A DNA stretch of 64,000 bases from Victivallis lenta. Lineage in GTDB: Bacteria; Verrucomicrobiota; Lentisphaeria; Victivallales; Victivallaceae. Of the stretch, positions 1 through 9,462 are shown one piece after another (the stretch's first letter is position 1; each line of letters opens with the position of its first letter). The position numbers and the translations under genes were made by a program. The stretch covers positions 84,876 to 148,875 of the forward strand of contig NZ_VUNS01000012.1 in NCBI RefSeq assembly GCF_009695545.1, read 5' to 3'. A model generated the notes under the pieces. It had not been told where the DNA came from. It ran no database searches and saw only the letters and a program-made list of their open reading frames with translations.

Positions 1-258
1 ATTGAACGGATTCACAGCGCGAACCTCGTGAATTTCGGCATCGTTCCGCTGGTCTTTGCGAATCCGGCCGACTACGATTCGATCGGGGAGAACGATTCGC
101 TGGTTTTCCACAGCCTGCGCGGGCAGCTCAGGCCGGGCGAACCGGTCCGGGGAGAGCTCACGAAGGCCGACGGCACAAAGAAGGAGATCGTCTTCAACCA
201 TCGCCTGTCGGCGGAGGACATCCGGATCATCCTCGCCGGCGGCATGCTGAATCTGTAA
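1..258 (+). CDS. Aconitate hydratase, C-terminal fragment (cut by window start)
   Basis: The frame is open from base 1 and reads RIHSANLVNFGIVPL near its start, then NPADYDSI and a terminal ILAGGMLNL. This is the swivel-domain end of aconitases of the roughly 640-residue bacterial type, which isomerise citrate and isocitrate in the TCA cycle. Only the last 85 residues are present; the Fe-S cysteines and the rest of the active site lie outside the window. A homoaconitase or related hydro-lyase is possible but less likely. The ung gene follows after 10 bp and may share the transcript. Confidence 0.82.
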   Translation: MERIHSANLVNFGIVPLVFANPADYDSIGENDSLVFHSLRGQLRPGEPVRGELTKADGTKKEIVFNHRLSAEDIRIILAGGMLNL

Positions 259-268
259 GGAGGCTGCC

Positions 269-925
269 GTGGAAGCTCTGCCGTGCGCATGGCGTGAATT
301 CCTGGGCGGTGAGCTCGATTCCGCCGGATTCGACGCGACCCTCGAACGGGTTGCCGCGGAGCGCGCGGCCGGGCTGCAGGTGTTTCCGCCGGAAGGGCAG
401 CTGTTCACCGCGCTGCGCCTCACGCCGCCCGAAGCGGTCCGCGTGGTTCTGCTCGGGCAGGACCCGTATCATGACGACGGGCAGGCCGAGGGGCTGGCGT
501 TTTCGGTGGCGCCGGGCGTGAAGTTTCCGCCGAGTCTGCGCAATATCTTCAAGGAGTATGCGTCGGACCTCGGGCGGGAGATTCCGCTCTCCGGATCATT
601 GCGGAACTGGGCGGCGAACGGTGTGCTGCTGCTGAACAGCGTGTTGTCGGTCCGCGCGCACGAGGCCGGCAGCCACCGGAAATTCGGATGGGAGCGTTTT
701 ACCGACTCGGTCATCCGCTCGCTGAACCGGCGGGCGGAGCCGGTTGTCTTTCTGCTCTGGGGGAATTTCGCGATAGCGAAGCGGCCGCTGATCGACGAGT
801 CGCGCCACCGGGTGTTCGAGAACGTGCATCCGTCGCCGCTGTCGGCGCATCGCGGTTTTTTCGGCAGCCGCCCGTTTTCGCAGGCGGAACAGGCGTTGGA
901 CGGCTGGAAATGGCCGGAACTTTGA
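269..925 (+). CDS. ung: Uracil-DNA glycosylase, family 1
   Basis: This enzyme removes uracil from DNA, the first step of base-excision repair. The 218-residue protein has the full usual length. It carries the family-1 water-activating motif GQDPYH (catalytic Asp65), the uracil-binding segment LLLNSVLSV (about 120-128) and the DNA-intercalation motif HPSPLSAHRGFFGS beginning at His187, the same residue number as in E. coli Ung. The start is GTG at 269, chosen because an AGGAGG ribosome-binding site ends five bases before it. It lies 10 bp after the aconitase gene and 8 bp before the GH78 gene, so the three may be co-transcribed. Confidence 0.95.
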   Translation: MEALPCAWREFLGGELDSAGFDATLERVAAERAAGLQVFPPEGQLFTALRLTPPEAVRVVLLGQDPYHDDGQAEGLAFSVAPGVKFPPSLRNIFKEYASDLGREIPLSGSLRNWAANGVLLLNSVLSVRAHEAGSHRKFGWERFTDSVIRSLNRRAEPVVFLLWGNFAIAKRPLIDESRHRVFENVHPSPLSAHRGFFGSRPFSQAEQALDGWKWPEL

Positions 926-933
926 GGATGTAA

Positions 934-3054
934 ATGAATTTTGAACCGGTGAAGTGGCTCGGCGCGGCGGAACAGGGCGGCGCTCCGTATTTCCGTTGCG
1001 AATTCGATGCGGAGACGGTCGCCGGCGCGACGCTGGCGATCTGCGGTCTCGGCTGGTACGAGGTCTGCCTGAACGGCCGGAAGGTCGGCGACCATGTGCT
1101 CGATCCGATCGTGACGAATTATGATCTCCGCGCCCGTTATGTCGTCTACGATGTCGCGGCGTACCTGAAGCCGGGGCGCAACACCGTCGGCGTCGTGCTC
1201 GGCACCGGCTGGTATGACCATGTCGACGCCGATGTCTGGAATTTCGATCATGCGGCCTGGCGCGACCGGTGCAAATTCGCGCTGCATCTGCGGTGCGGCG
1301 GCGCGGAGCTCGTCTCCGGCGAACCCGCCGGCTGGAGGTGTACGACGGCCGGGCCGATCACCTTCAACTCCCTGCGGAACGGCGAATATTACGACGCGCG
1401 GCTCGAAATGGCGGGCTGGGCGGAGAACGGCTTCGACGATTCGACATGGCAGGTCCCGGTTCCGCTCGCGCCTCCGGGCGGTGTGCTCGAGGAGCAGACT
1501 TCGCCGCCCTGCCGGGTCATGCGGGTCATCCGGCCGGTTGCGCTGAAGCGGCTCTCCCCGACGCGGGCGGTGGCCGATTTCGGCGTGAACCTCTCCGGCT
1601 GGTGCCGCATCCGCGTCCGGGGCAAGGCCGGAGACACGGTCGAACTGCGCTACGGCGAACGGCTGTTTCCGGACGGGCGCGTCGACAAGGAGCACATCGG
1701 CAAATTCGTGCTCTCCGGAGAAAACCAGTGCGACCGTTACACGCTGCGCGGCGACGGCGTTGAGGAGTGGGCGCCGCGTTTCACGTTCCACGGCTTTCAA
1801 TACTGCCAGATCGACGGGGAGCCCGAGCTGGAGTCCGTTACGGCGGAGTTCGTCCACACCTCGTTTGCGGACGCCGGGAATTTCGAGTCTCCGGATGCGG
1901 AACTCAATGCGCTGCAGCGCGCCGTGCAGGAGAGCTACCGCGGCAATTTCGTCGGGATTCCGTTCGACTGCCCGCACCGCGAAAAGAACGGCTGGACCGG
2001 CGATACGCAGCTTGCCGCCGAAACCGGGCTCTGCAACTTCGACGCCGCTTCGAGCCTCGAGCAGTGGCTCGATACGCTGGCTGACTGCCAGCGCCCGTCC
2101 GGCCAGCTGCCCGGCATCGCCCCGGCCTGCGGCTGGGGGTACAACTGGGGTTCCGGCCCGGCCTGGGATGCGGCGTTTTTCGTGATTCCGGAGCTGATTT
2201 ACCGGTATACCGGCAGCGGGCGCACCTATGAAAAGCATTTCGACGGCATGCTGCGCTATCTCGATTACGCCGCATCGCGCGCCTCCGGCGACCTCGTGGC
2301 GTTCGGGCTCGGCGACTGGAACCATGTCGACAATGCGAAGATCGCCCCGGTCGAATTCACTTCGAGCGCCTACCTCATGCACTGCAACCGGCTGGCCGCG
2401 AAGTTCGCGCGGCGGCTCGGGCGCGGGGAGGGCGCGATGCTCGACGCGCGGGCGGAGTGCATGCGCGCTGCGCTGAATGCGAGGTACAACAACGGCGGCG
2501 GCAGCTTCGCGCATGACGAAATGACCGCCCTCGGCATGGCGCTCGTGTTCGACATCGCGCCGGAGGGGGAACGCGCCGCGGCGGCGGAGCGGCTGGCCCG
2601 GATCGTCCGCGACAACGGATACAAGCCGTATTTCGGCATTCTCGGCAGCCGCGCCGTTCCGCGCGCGCTGGCCGATGCCGGGTTCGTCGAAACCGCTTTC
2701 CGCCTCTTCATGCAGCCGGAGTATCCGGGGTGGATTCACTGGCTGCGGCAGGGGGCGACGACGCTCTGGGGCAACTGGCACGGCGAGGCGTCGCGGAACC
2801 ACATCATGTTCGGCGACGTGAGCGCCTGGTGCTTCCGCTACCTCGGCGGCCTGGTGCCGGACGAGGCGCACCCGGGATTTTCGTCGGTGACGCTGCGGCC
2901 GCACCCGGTTCCGCAGCTCGACTGGTTCCGCATGTTCCACGACACGCCGCACGGCCGGATCTCGGTCGGCTGGCGCCGGGAGGGCGGAACGTATCAGTTC
3001 AACGTCTCGGTTCCGGACGGAATCGAGCATCATCTGGAGCCTGAAGTCGAATGA
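934..3054 (+). CDS. GH78 alpha-L-rhamnosidase-like protein, general-base Glu apparently missing
   Basis: The 706-residue protein has the GH78 layout: an N-terminal beta-sandwich (GWYEVCLNGRKVGDHVLDP, about 40-60), an (alpha/alpha)6 catalytic domain and a C-terminal beta domain. There is no signal peptide, so it should act in the cytoplasm on imported rhamnosides. The family acid cluster is intact: D345, E350 and D357 in DCPHREKNGWTGD, spaced as in characterised GH78 enzymes. Where the family usually has TTLWE, supplying the second catalytic Glu, this protein has TTLWGNWHGE with Gly613. It may use Glu618, have altered activity, or be inactive. Its stop overlaps the start of hisA by 4 bp (ATGA). 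Confidence 0.85.
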   Translation: MNFEPVKWLGAAEQGGAPYFRCEFDAETVAGATLAICGLGWYEVCLNGRKVGDHVLDPIVTNYDLRARYVVYDVAAYLKPGRNTVGVVLGTGWYDHVDADVWNFDHAAWRDRCKFALHLRCGGAELVSGEPAGWRCTTAGPITFNSLRNGEYYDARLEMAGWAENGFDDSTWQVPVPLAPPGGVLEEQTSPPCRVMRVIRPVALKRLSPTRAVADFGVNLSGWCRIRVRGKAGDTVELRYGERLFPDGRVDKEHIGKFVLSGENQCDRYTLRGDGVEEWAPRFTFHGFQYCQIDGEPELESVTAEFVHTSFADAGNFESPDAELNALQRAVQESYRGNFVGIPFDCPHREKNGWTGDTQLAAETGLCNFDAASSLEQWLDTLADCQRPSGQLPGIAPACGWGYNWGSGPAWDAAFFVIPELIYRYTGSGRTYEKHFDGMLRYLDYAASRASGDLVAFGLGDWNHVDNAKIAPVEFTSSAYLMHCNRLAAKFARRLGRGEGAMLDARAECMRAALNARYNNGGGSFAHDEMTALGMALVFDIAPEGERAAAAERLARIVRDNGYKPYFGILGSRAVPRALADAGFVETAFRLFMQPEYPGWIHWLRQGATTLWGNWHGEASRNHIMFGDVSAWCFRYLGGLVPDEAHPGFSSVTLRPHPVPQLDWFRMFHDTPHGRISVGWRREGGTYQFNVSVPDGIEHHLEPEVE

Positions 3055-3818
3055 GTCTTTTCCGCCCCTGCATCGACCTGCACAACGGACAGGTCAAACA
3101 GATCGTCGGCTCCACGCTGACCGATTCCGGTTCGTCGCCCCGGACCAATTTCGTGGCGGAGCACGACTCCGCCTGGTACGCCGAGCTCTACCGGAGCGAC
3201 AACCTGACCGGCGGGCATGTCATCAAGCTCGGCCCCGGCAACGACGAGGCCGCGAAGCGCGCGCTGGCGGCCTGGCCGGGCGGCCTGCAGCTCGGCGGCG
3301 GCGTGAATTGCGATAATGCGGCGGAGTGGCTCGAGGCGGGCGCCTCGCAGCTGATCGTGACGAGTTTCATTTTCTCCGACGGAGAACTGCGGATCGACCG
3401 GCTCGAGCAATTGTTCGACATCACCGGCCGGGAGCGGCTTGTGCTGGACCTCTCCTGCCGCCGCCGCGAAGACGGGAAATATTATATCGTGACCGACCGC
3501 TGGCAGAAATTCACTTCGACCGCGATCCATGCGGATACGCTGGCCTTTCTCGGCGATTTCGCCTGCGAGTTCCTGATTCACGCCGTTGACGTCGAAGGCA
3601 AGCAGGCCGGCATCGACGAGGAGCTGCTTTCGCTGCTTGCGGCGGAGAGCCCGATTCCGTGCGTCTATGCAGGCGGCATTGCGAACTTCGGCGACATCGG
3701 CAAGATCGAGCGGGCCGGAAAGGGGCGGATCGCCTACACGGTCGGTTCGGCGCTCGATATCTTCGGCGGTCCGCTGTCGTACTGCGAACTTGCTGCTTAC
3801 GCGGGCCGGAAGTCCTGA
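3051..3818 (+). CDS. hisA: HisA isomerase of eukaryotic (HIS6) type
   Basis: This is phosphoribosylformimino-5-aminoimidazole carboxamide ribotide isomerase, the fourth step of histidine synthesis, a TIM-barrel enzyme. The sequence follows yeast HIS6 rather than bacterial HisA: FRPCIDLHNGQVKQIVG at the N-terminus, GGHVIKLGPGNDEAA, LDLSCRRREDG (catalytic region), FLIHAVDVEG and YAGGIANFGD. The length of 255 residues also matches the eukaryotic form. No other his gene is visible. The start is the ATG overlapping the GH78 stop. Members of this subfamily occur in scattered bacteria, so transfer is possible but not shown here. Confidence 0.9.
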   Translation: MSLFRPCIDLHNGQVKQIVGSTLTDSGSSPRTNFVAEHDSAWYAELYRSDNLTGGHVIKLGPGNDEAAKRALAAWPGGLQLGGGVNCDNAAEWLEAGASQLIVTSFIFSDGELRIDRLEQLFDITGRERLVLDLSCRRREDGKYYIVTDRWQKFTSTAIHADTLAFLGDFACEFLIHAVDVEGKQAGIDEELLSLLAAESPIPCVYAGGIANFGDIGKIERAGKGRIAYTVGSALDIFGGPLSYCELAAYAGRKS

Positions 3819-3831
3819 CCTGCCGGCCCGC
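3801..3831 (+). terminator. Long stem-loop at the end of hisA, possible terminator
   Basis: A perfect 9-bp inverted repeat, GCGGGCCGG / CCGGCCCGC, with a 13-base loop that contains the hisA stop codon. No T-run follows, so an intrinsic terminator is uncertain; it may instead stabilise the 3' end of the message. Confidence 0.35.
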
Positions 3832-3968
3832 GCAGGAGCGGCTTTCCGAAAGGCGGAAGGCTCCGGGAGCGGGCCGGGTAACCGCATGTACTCCAGCCGC
3901 TTGGCCGCGCGAAGGCGCGCGCGGGCGCAAAAAATGCAGATATTCCTTTGCAAATCAAGGCGGAACGC

Positions 3969-3997
3969 TTGTCAAAACGGGTGTGCCGCTGTATATT
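3969..3997 (+). promoter_or_regulatory. Promoter of gyrA
   Basis: TTGTCA at 3969-3974, a 17-bp spacer and TATATT at 3992-3997, 62 bp before the gyrA start. The gyrA ribosome-binding site AGGAAG lies just before the ATG. Confidence 0.7.
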
Positions 3998-4059
3998 ACT
4001 CCATTTGATGCCGATGACGTGATTGCAACGAATTTCATATATGGAAGCAGGAAGAAGTT

Positions 4060-6741
4060 ATGAGCGATTTCGAGACCAGGGACATTCCCGTCAATATTGA
4101 AGACATCATGCATACTGCATATCTGCAGTATTCGCTGAGCGTCAACGTCGGGCGGGCGATCCCGGATGTGCGCGACGGCCTGAAGCCGGTGAACCGGCGC
4201 ATTCTCTACGCGATGAAAATGCTGAACCTCGGCAAGTCTCACGCGACCGTCAAGTGCGCGCGCGTGGTCGGCGAGGTCATGGGTAAATACCACCCGCACG
4301 GCGATTCCGCGATTTACGACGCGCTGGTCCGCCTCGCGCAGGATTTCTCGATGCGCGCTCCGCTCATCGAGGGGCAGGGCAATTTCGGCAATATCGACGG
4401 CGATCCGGCGGCGGCCAGCCGCTACACCGAGTGCCGCATGGAGCGCCTCGCCGAAGAGATGCTTTTCGACATCGAAAAAGACACCGTCAACATGATCCCG
4501 AACTTCGACGAGTCGGAAAAGGAGCCCGAGGTGCTTCCGGCCAGCTTCCCGCAGCTTCTGGTCAACGGCACGACCGGCATCGGCGTCGGCATGGCGACCA
4601 GCATCCCGCCGCACAACCTCGGCGAAGTCATCGACGCGACGGTCTGTCTGCTCGACAATCCGAAGGCGACGGTCGACGAGCTCATGGAGTACCTGCCCGG
4701 CCCGGATTTTCCGACCGGCGCGATCATTCGCGGCCGCTATTCGATGCGCCAGTTCTACCAGACCGGACGCGGCAGCGTAAAGCTGCGCGCGAAGGCCGAC
4801 ATCATCGAGAAGGACGGCGTCGAGCAGATCATCATCACCGAGATTCCGTACGCGATCAACAAGGGGCAGCTCGTCGAGAAGATCGCCGAACTCGTGAAGG
4901 ATAAGCGCATCACCGGCATCTCTTCGATCACCGACGTGTCGAGCAAGCGCGTCGGTCTCCGCATCGAGATCGGCGTCAAGCGCGGCGCGATGGGCAGCGT
5001 GATCCTGAACCAGCTTTACAGCCAGACCCAGCTCGAAACCGTGATCGGCTGCACGATGCTCGTGGTTGACCACAACCGGCCTCGCACGATGAACCTCGCG
5101 CAGGTGCTGCAGGCTTACATCGACCACCGGCTCGAAGTCGTGCTCCGCCGCGCGATTTTCGATCTGAACAAGGCCGAAGCGCGTTCCCACATCCTCGAAG
5201 GGTTGCTGAAGGCGCTGGCGAACATCGACGAAGTCGTGCAGATCATCCGTGAGTCGCGCAACCGGCAGGAGGCGCAGACGAACCTGATCGCCCGCTTCGC
5301 GTTCACGCAGATTCAGGCCGACGCGATCCTCGACATGCGGCTGCACCAGCTGACCGGTCTGGCCGTCGAAGTGGTTCAGGCCGAGTTCGACGAGCTTCAG
5401 GTCAAGATCGATTATCTGCGCAAGCTCGTGGCCAGCCGCGACATGCGGCTCGGCGTGATCCGCGAGGAGCTGATCGAGATCAAGAACAAGTACAGCGACC
5501 CGCGCCGTTCCGAAATCACGGTCGACGACTCCGACCTGAACATCGCGGACCTGATTCCGCGCCACAGCTGCGTGATCACCGTGTCGAATACCGGCTATAT
5601 CAAGCGGGTTCCGAGCGACACCTACCGCACGCAGCACCGCGGCGGCAAGGGCATCATCGGCATGGAGACCAAGGAGGAGGATTACGTCGAGCACCTGTTC
5701 AATGCGGACAGCCACGATCTGATCTTCTTCTTCACGGACCGCGGTTTCATGTACTGGCTGAACGTCTATGAGATTCCGGAGGGTTCGCGGACCGGCAAGG
5801 GCAAGGCGATCGTGAACATGATCAAGGTCGAGCCCGGCGAGAAGATCTGCGCGATGCTGACCGTCTCTCCGGACGAGTTCGACGACCCGAACAAATACAT
5901 CGTCATGGCCTCGCGCAGGGGCTACATCAAGAAGAGCGAGCTTGCGCTGTTCAAGAACCTGCGCCGCGTGGGGCTGCGCGCGCTCGTCATCGAAGAGGAC
6001 GACGACCTGATCGGCGCCGGCATCAGCGAGAACGGCAACGAGATTCTGCTCTCTACCCGGCTCGGCATGGCGTGCCTCTTCGACCAGGACGACGAGCAGA
6101 TCCGCCCGATGGGCCGCACGGCCCGCGGCGTGACCGGCATGCGCTTCAAGATCGACGGCGACTCCGTGGTCAGCATGGAGGTCATCCGCGAGCATGTCTA
6201 TACCGAAGCCGAAATGACCGGTGAGGAAGGCGAAACCGAAACGGAAGTCGAAGTCGAAGTCGAGACGGACGAGGAAGGTCCGGTCTTCGGCAGCGGTCCC
6301 GAGGTGCTGGTCGTCACCGACGGCGGCATGGGCAAGCGCTCGTTCGTCAGCACCTACCGCAAGACGAACCGCGGAGCGAAGGGGGTCGTGAACATCAAGC
6401 TGCGCGAGGGTGAGCATGTGCTTGCCGTCGTGCAGGTGACCGACGACGACGAGATTCTGCTGACCACCGAGCGCGGACAGCTCGTCCGCATTCCGGCCAG
6501 CGAGATCCGCACGGTCGGCCGTGCGTCGAAGGGGGTCCGGATCATGAACCTCAATAACGGCGACCGGATCACCGGCGTCGCGAAACTGGTCAAGGTTGAA
6601 ATCGAAAAGACGGCCGTCACGGTTGACGGCGAAATCGAAAACAAGGCCGACAATGTGTTGGCGGAAGCGGCAGCGATGCCGGAAGAACCGGCAGTTCCGG
6701 GCGAAGACGTTCCGGAGCAGCCGGGAGAAAGCGAGGAGTAA
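4060..6741 (+). CDS. gyrA: DNA gyrase subunit A
   Basis: The breakage-reunion subunit of DNA gyrase, 893 residues. The catalytic tyrosine is Tyr122 in SRYTECRM, and the quinolone-determining region [13 protein letters not shown] retains Ser83 and Asp87 with E. coli numbering, so no classic resistance change is present. The C-terminal DNA-wrapping domain has a gyrase box at 525-531 reading QHRGGKG, one residue off the usual QRRGGKG. An acidic low-complexity insert (about 715-740, rich in TEVEVEVE) interrupts the pinwheel domain and there is an acidic tail. gyrB is not in the window. It begins a group with folP, cdaA and a ybbR-like gene. Confidence 0.97.
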   Translation: MSDFETRDIPVNIEDIMHTAYLQYSLSVNVGRAIPDVRDGLKPVNRRILYAMKMLNLGKSHATVKCARVVGEVMGKYHPHGDSAIYDALVRLAQDFSMRAPLIEGQGNFGNIDGDPAAASRYTECRMERLAEEMLFDIEKDTVNMIPNFDESEKEPEVLPASFPQLLVNGTTGIGVGMATSIPPHNLGEVIDATVCLLDNPKATVDELMEYLPGPDFPTGAIIRGRYSMRQFYQTGRGSVKLRAKADIIEKDGVEQIIITEIPYAINKGQLVEKIAELVKDKRITGISSITDVSSKRVGLRIEIGVKRGAMGSVILNQLYSQTQLETVIGCTMLVVDHNRPRTMNLAQVLQAYIDHRLEVVLRRAIFDLNKAEARSHILEGLLKALANIDEVVQIIRESRNRQEAQTNLIARFAFTQIQADAILDMRLHQLTGLAVEVVQAEFDELQVKIDYLRKLVASRDMRLGVIREELIEIKNKYSDPRRSEITVDDSDLNIADLIPRHSCVITVSNTGYIKRVPSDTYRTQHRGGKGIIGMETKEEDYVEHLFNADSHDLIFFFTDRGFMYWLNVYEIPEGSRTGKGKAIVNMIKVEPGEKICAMLTVSPDEFDDPNKYIVMASRRGYIKKSELALFKNLRRVGLRALVIEEDDDLIGAGISENGNEILLSTRLGMACLFDQDDEQIRPMGRTARGVTGMRFKIDGDSVVSMEVIREHVYTEAEMTGEEGETETEVEVEVETDEEGPVFGSGPEVLVVTDGGMGKRSFVSTYRKTNRGAKGVVNIKLREGEHVLAVVQVTDDDEILLTTERGQLVRIPASEIRTVGRASKGVRIMNLNNGDRITGVAKLVKVEIEKTAVTVDGEIENKADNVLAEAAAMPEEPAVPGEDVPEQPGESEE

Positions 6742-7571
6742 TGCCCCGTCTCGATGAAATTATGCATGAACGTACGCGTCCGCTGCTGATGGGAATCGTC
6801 AATGTGACCGGCGATTCGTTCAGCGAGGGAGGCGCTTCTTCGCCGGCGACGGCGGTGGACCGGGCGCTGGCCCTTCTGGACGAGGGGGCCGACCTGCTCG
6901 ACATCGGCGGGGAATCGACCCGCCCCGGCGCGGCGGTGATTCCGGCGGACGAGGAGTCGCTGCGGGTTGTTCCGGTGCTCCGCGAGCTCCGGAAGCTGCG
7001 CCCGTCGGCGATTCTGTCGGTCGATACGCGCAAGGCCGGGGTCGCCCGGGCGGCGCTGGATTGCGGCGTCGACATGATCAACGACGTTTCGATGCTGCGT
7101 TTTTCGCCGGATATGGCGGACGTGGTCGCGGCGTCCGATGCGGCGCTGATCATCGCGCATTCGCGCGGAACGCCGCAGAATATGAGGAATTCCGAGTTCC
7201 ACGACTACGGCGACGATCCGGTCGCGGCTGTCGTCGCGGAGCTGGCCGGGGCGAAAGCGAAGGCGTTGGCCGCCGGCGTGGCCGATGAGAAGATCTATGT
7301 CGATCCCGACTTCGGATTTGCGAAGACGCCGGAGCAGGATTGGGAGATCCTGCGCCGGATCGACGAGCTGCACCAGCTCGGCCCCGTGGTTGCCGGCATG
7401 TCCCGCAAATCGTTTCTCGGGAATTTCCTCGAGCAGCCGGACCCGATGCAGCGGCTCGGCGGAACCGTGGCCGCGGCGCTCTACCTGGCGGACCGCGAGG
7501 TCGAAATCCTGCGGGTGCACGATGTCCGGCAGGTGAGCGACGCTTTGAGTGTCTGGGATAAGCTCCGTTGA
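6741..7571 (+). CDS. folP: Dihydropteroate synthase
   Basis: It condenses p-aminobenzoate with dihydropterin pyrophosphate in folate synthesis and is the sulfonamide target. The 276-residue TIM barrel shows the two family signatures: GIVNVTGDSFSEGG (usually TPDSF; here Gly replaces Pro) and LLDIGGESTRPGA. SVDTRK, INDV and AGMSRKSFLG follow in order. The ATG overlaps the gyrA stop by one base (TAATG), which implies translational coupling; a GAGGAG lies only two bases before it. A start at 6762 is the alternative. Confidence 0.94.
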   Translation: MPRLDEIMHERTRPLLMGIVNVTGDSFSEGGASSPATAVDRALALLDEGADLLDIGGESTRPGAAVIPADEESLRVVPVLRELRKLRPSAILSVDTRKAGVARAALDCGVDMINDVSMLRFSPDMADVVAASDAALIIAHSRGTPQNMRNSEFHDYGDDPVAAVVAELAGAKAKALAAGVADEKIYVDPDFGFAKTPEQDWEILRRIDELHQLGPVVAGMSRKSFLGNFLEQPDPMQRLGGTVAAALYLADREVEILRVHDVRQVSDALSVWDKLR

Positions 7572-7612
7572 ACGGAGATGCGATATCGTTATAAGAGGTG
7601 AAGACGGGTATC

Positions 7613-8470
7613 ATGCTGGATACGCTCGTTTCAGTGCCGAATGCGGTAATCATCGATTACCTTAAAATGTTTCTTGAGATCTTCATCCTGACGGTGGTGA
7701 TCTACAAGACGCTGCATTATCTGCGCGGTGCGCGCGGCGCGTCGGTGCTGGCCGGAATCACGATTCTGCTGCTGGTGCTGACGCTGCTGTCGAAGAAGCT
7801 GAATCTCGACGTGCTGAACTGGCTGCTGACCGGCATCTGGGGGACGCTCGGCGCGGCGGTCGTCATCATCTTCCAGCCCGAGCTGCGCCGGGCGTTCGCG
7901 CAGCTCGGCAGTTTCAGCTTCTTTCAGGGCAAGCGGCGGCGTGAGATCATCACCGAAATCGTGAATGCCGCAGTCAACATGTCGCGCCGGAAATGCGGCG
8001 CGCTGATGGTGATCGAGCGGCGGATCGGGCTGCAGAATCTGGTGGACGACTCGGTCCGGCTCGATATCAAGGTCAATGCGATGGTGCTCGAGTCGATCTT
8101 TTACCCGAATTCGCCGCTGCACGACGGGGCGGTCATCATCCGTGACGACCGGATCGTCGCCGCGCGGGCGATTCTGCCGCTGACGCGGGCGGAGAATATC
8201 TCGATCCGGCTCGGCACGCGCCACCGCGCCTCGCTGGGGGTGTCGGAGGAGACCGACGCCGTCACCGTGGTGGTGTCGGAGGAAACCGGCGCGATCAGCG
8301 TCGCCTGCCGCGGCGTTCTTCACCGCGACCTGACCGGCGAAGAACTGGCGAATTATCTCGAAAAGCTCATCATTCTCGAACAGGACGACACGGATCTGGC
8401 CGAAACCGTCCAGATGCTCGAGGAACAGGCCGACCGGCGGGACAAGACCCCCGGCAAGGGAGGTGCGTGA
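7613..8470 (+). CDS. cdaA: Diadenylate cyclase CdaA
   Basis: It makes cyclic di-AMP from two ATP. Three N-terminal membrane helices (roughly residues 12-85) precede the DAC domain. The catalytic motif DGA is at about 171-173 (PLHDGAVII) and the nucleotide-binding RHRAS at about 203-207. I chose the ATG at 7613, about 11 bases after AAGAGGTGA; a GTG at 7598 would overlap that ribosome-binding site. The stop overlaps the ATG of the ybbR-like gene by one base. The cdaA-ybbR pairing is the common arrangement in Firmicutes and supports the role. Confidence 0.93.
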   Translation: MLDTLVSVPNAVIIDYLKMFLEIFILTVVIYKTLHYLRGARGASVLAGITILLLVLTLLSKKLNLDVLNWLLTGIWGTLGAAVVIIFQPELRRAFAQLGSFSFFQGKRRREIITEIVNAAVNMSRRKCGALMVIERRIGLQNLVDDSVRLDIKVNAMVLESIFYPNSPLHDGAVIIRDDRIVAARAILPLTRAENISIRLGTRHRASLGVSEETDAVTVVVSEETGAISVACRGVLHRDLTGEELANYLEKLIILEQDDTDLAETVQMLEEQADRRDKTPGKGGA

Positions 8471-9435
8471 TGGACAAACGCCGCCGCCGTTCCGTTTTCA
8501 ACTGGCTTTACATGCTCGTCCGCCGCGATTTCTGGCGGAAGCTCATCGCGCTCTTTTTTGCGCTGCTGCTCTATTTTTACGTTTACAACGAGATCCGGGC
8601 GCCGCAGAAGGTCGACAATGTGCCGGTCGACATCATTCTGCCGCCGGAGTTGATGGATGTGGATCCGAAGCCGCATTTTGTGACGCTTGAAGTCAAGAGC
8701 ACCCGCAATTCCGGGGTGTCGCCTTCCGCGTTGCGCGGGCGCGCGCAGGTCGACTATAACCGCTATATTCCGGGCAAGCCGTATATCCTGACGCTGAAGC
8801 CGGAGGAGTTCGACTCTCCGCTCGGCGTCCGGGTCATTCAGGCCGACCCGCGGGAGATCACGCTGAATCTGCAGCAGCGCATGACGCGCGACGTCCCGGT
8901 GCGGGTCACGTTTTCGAACCGGCTTTCGAACGATTACAAGAGTTCGCTGGCCAGCTGCATTCCGTCGACGGTCCGGGTGACCGGGCCGGAGCAGCTGATC
9001 CGCGACCTGAAATCGGTGTCGACCCGCCCGGTTCCGCTTTCGGAAGCGGTGACGGAGGGATTCGAGTATGTTGCGACGCTCGAACCGCCGGCCGGGACTT
9101 CCATCTCTCCGGAGAAGGTCACCTGCCAGATCGACATCAGCCGGAATTACGAGCAGCGGACGTTCCAGTCGCTGCCGGTTGTGTTGCTGACCCAGCCGGG
9201 CGGCAAGCCGTTCAAGACCGAATTTCCGGGGCCGTCGCGGGTTGAAGTCACCGTGCGCGGCCTGGCCGGGTCGGTTTCGACGCTGCTTCCGGGCGAGGTC
9301 CGCCCCTATCTCGACATTTCGCATATCGACAAGCCGGGAATCTACGAGGTCTCGGCAGGTTGTTTCCTGAAGGGCGACGGGCTGGATGTGAAGGAGATCC
9401 GCCCGGCTCAGATGAAAATAAAAATCACGGAATAA
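8470..9435 (+). CDS. YbbR-domain protein, likely CdaA regulator (CdaR-like)
   Basis: A 321-residue single-pass membrane protein: a basic N-terminus, one helix (about 25-42, IALFFALLLYFYVY), then an extracytoplasmic region with YbbR-type repeats, recognisable by VPVDIILP, PVRVTFSNRLS, VRVTGPEQLI and VEVTVRGLAGSV. In Firmicutes the YbbR partner binds CdaA and tunes cyclic di-AMP output; that role is inferred here from gene order. The start at 8470 follows AAGGGAGGTG and overlaps the cdaA stop. glmM, often next in such operons, is absent. Confidence 0.82.
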   Translation: MDKRRRRSVFNWLYMLVRRDFWRKLIALFFALLLYFYVYNEIRAPQKVDNVPVDIILPPELMDVDPKPHFVTLEVKSTRNSGVSPSALRGRAQVDYNRYIPGKPYILTLKPEEFDSPLGVRVIQADPREITLNLQQRMTRDVPVRVTFSNRLSNDYKSSLASCIPSTVRVTGPEQLIRDLKSVSTRPVPLSEAVTEGFEYVATLEPPAGTSISPEKVTCQIDISRNYEQRTFQSLPVVLLTQPGGKPFKTEFPGPSRVEVTVRGLAGSVSTLLPGEVRPYLDISHIDKPGIYEVSAGCFLKGDGLDVKEIRPAQMKIKITE

Positions 9436-9462
9436 ATTCGTTCATTTTAAACCAAGAGAAGG

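Noticed and set aside
469..3033. 854-codon open frame on the minus strand
   Set aside because: Antisense shadow of ung and the GH78 gene; Arg/Pro/His-rich with no domain, typical of GC-rich DNA.
3955..6417. 820-codon open frame on the minus strand across gyrA
   Set aside because: Asp/His/Arg/Ala-rich low-complexity translation opposite the clear gyrA gene.
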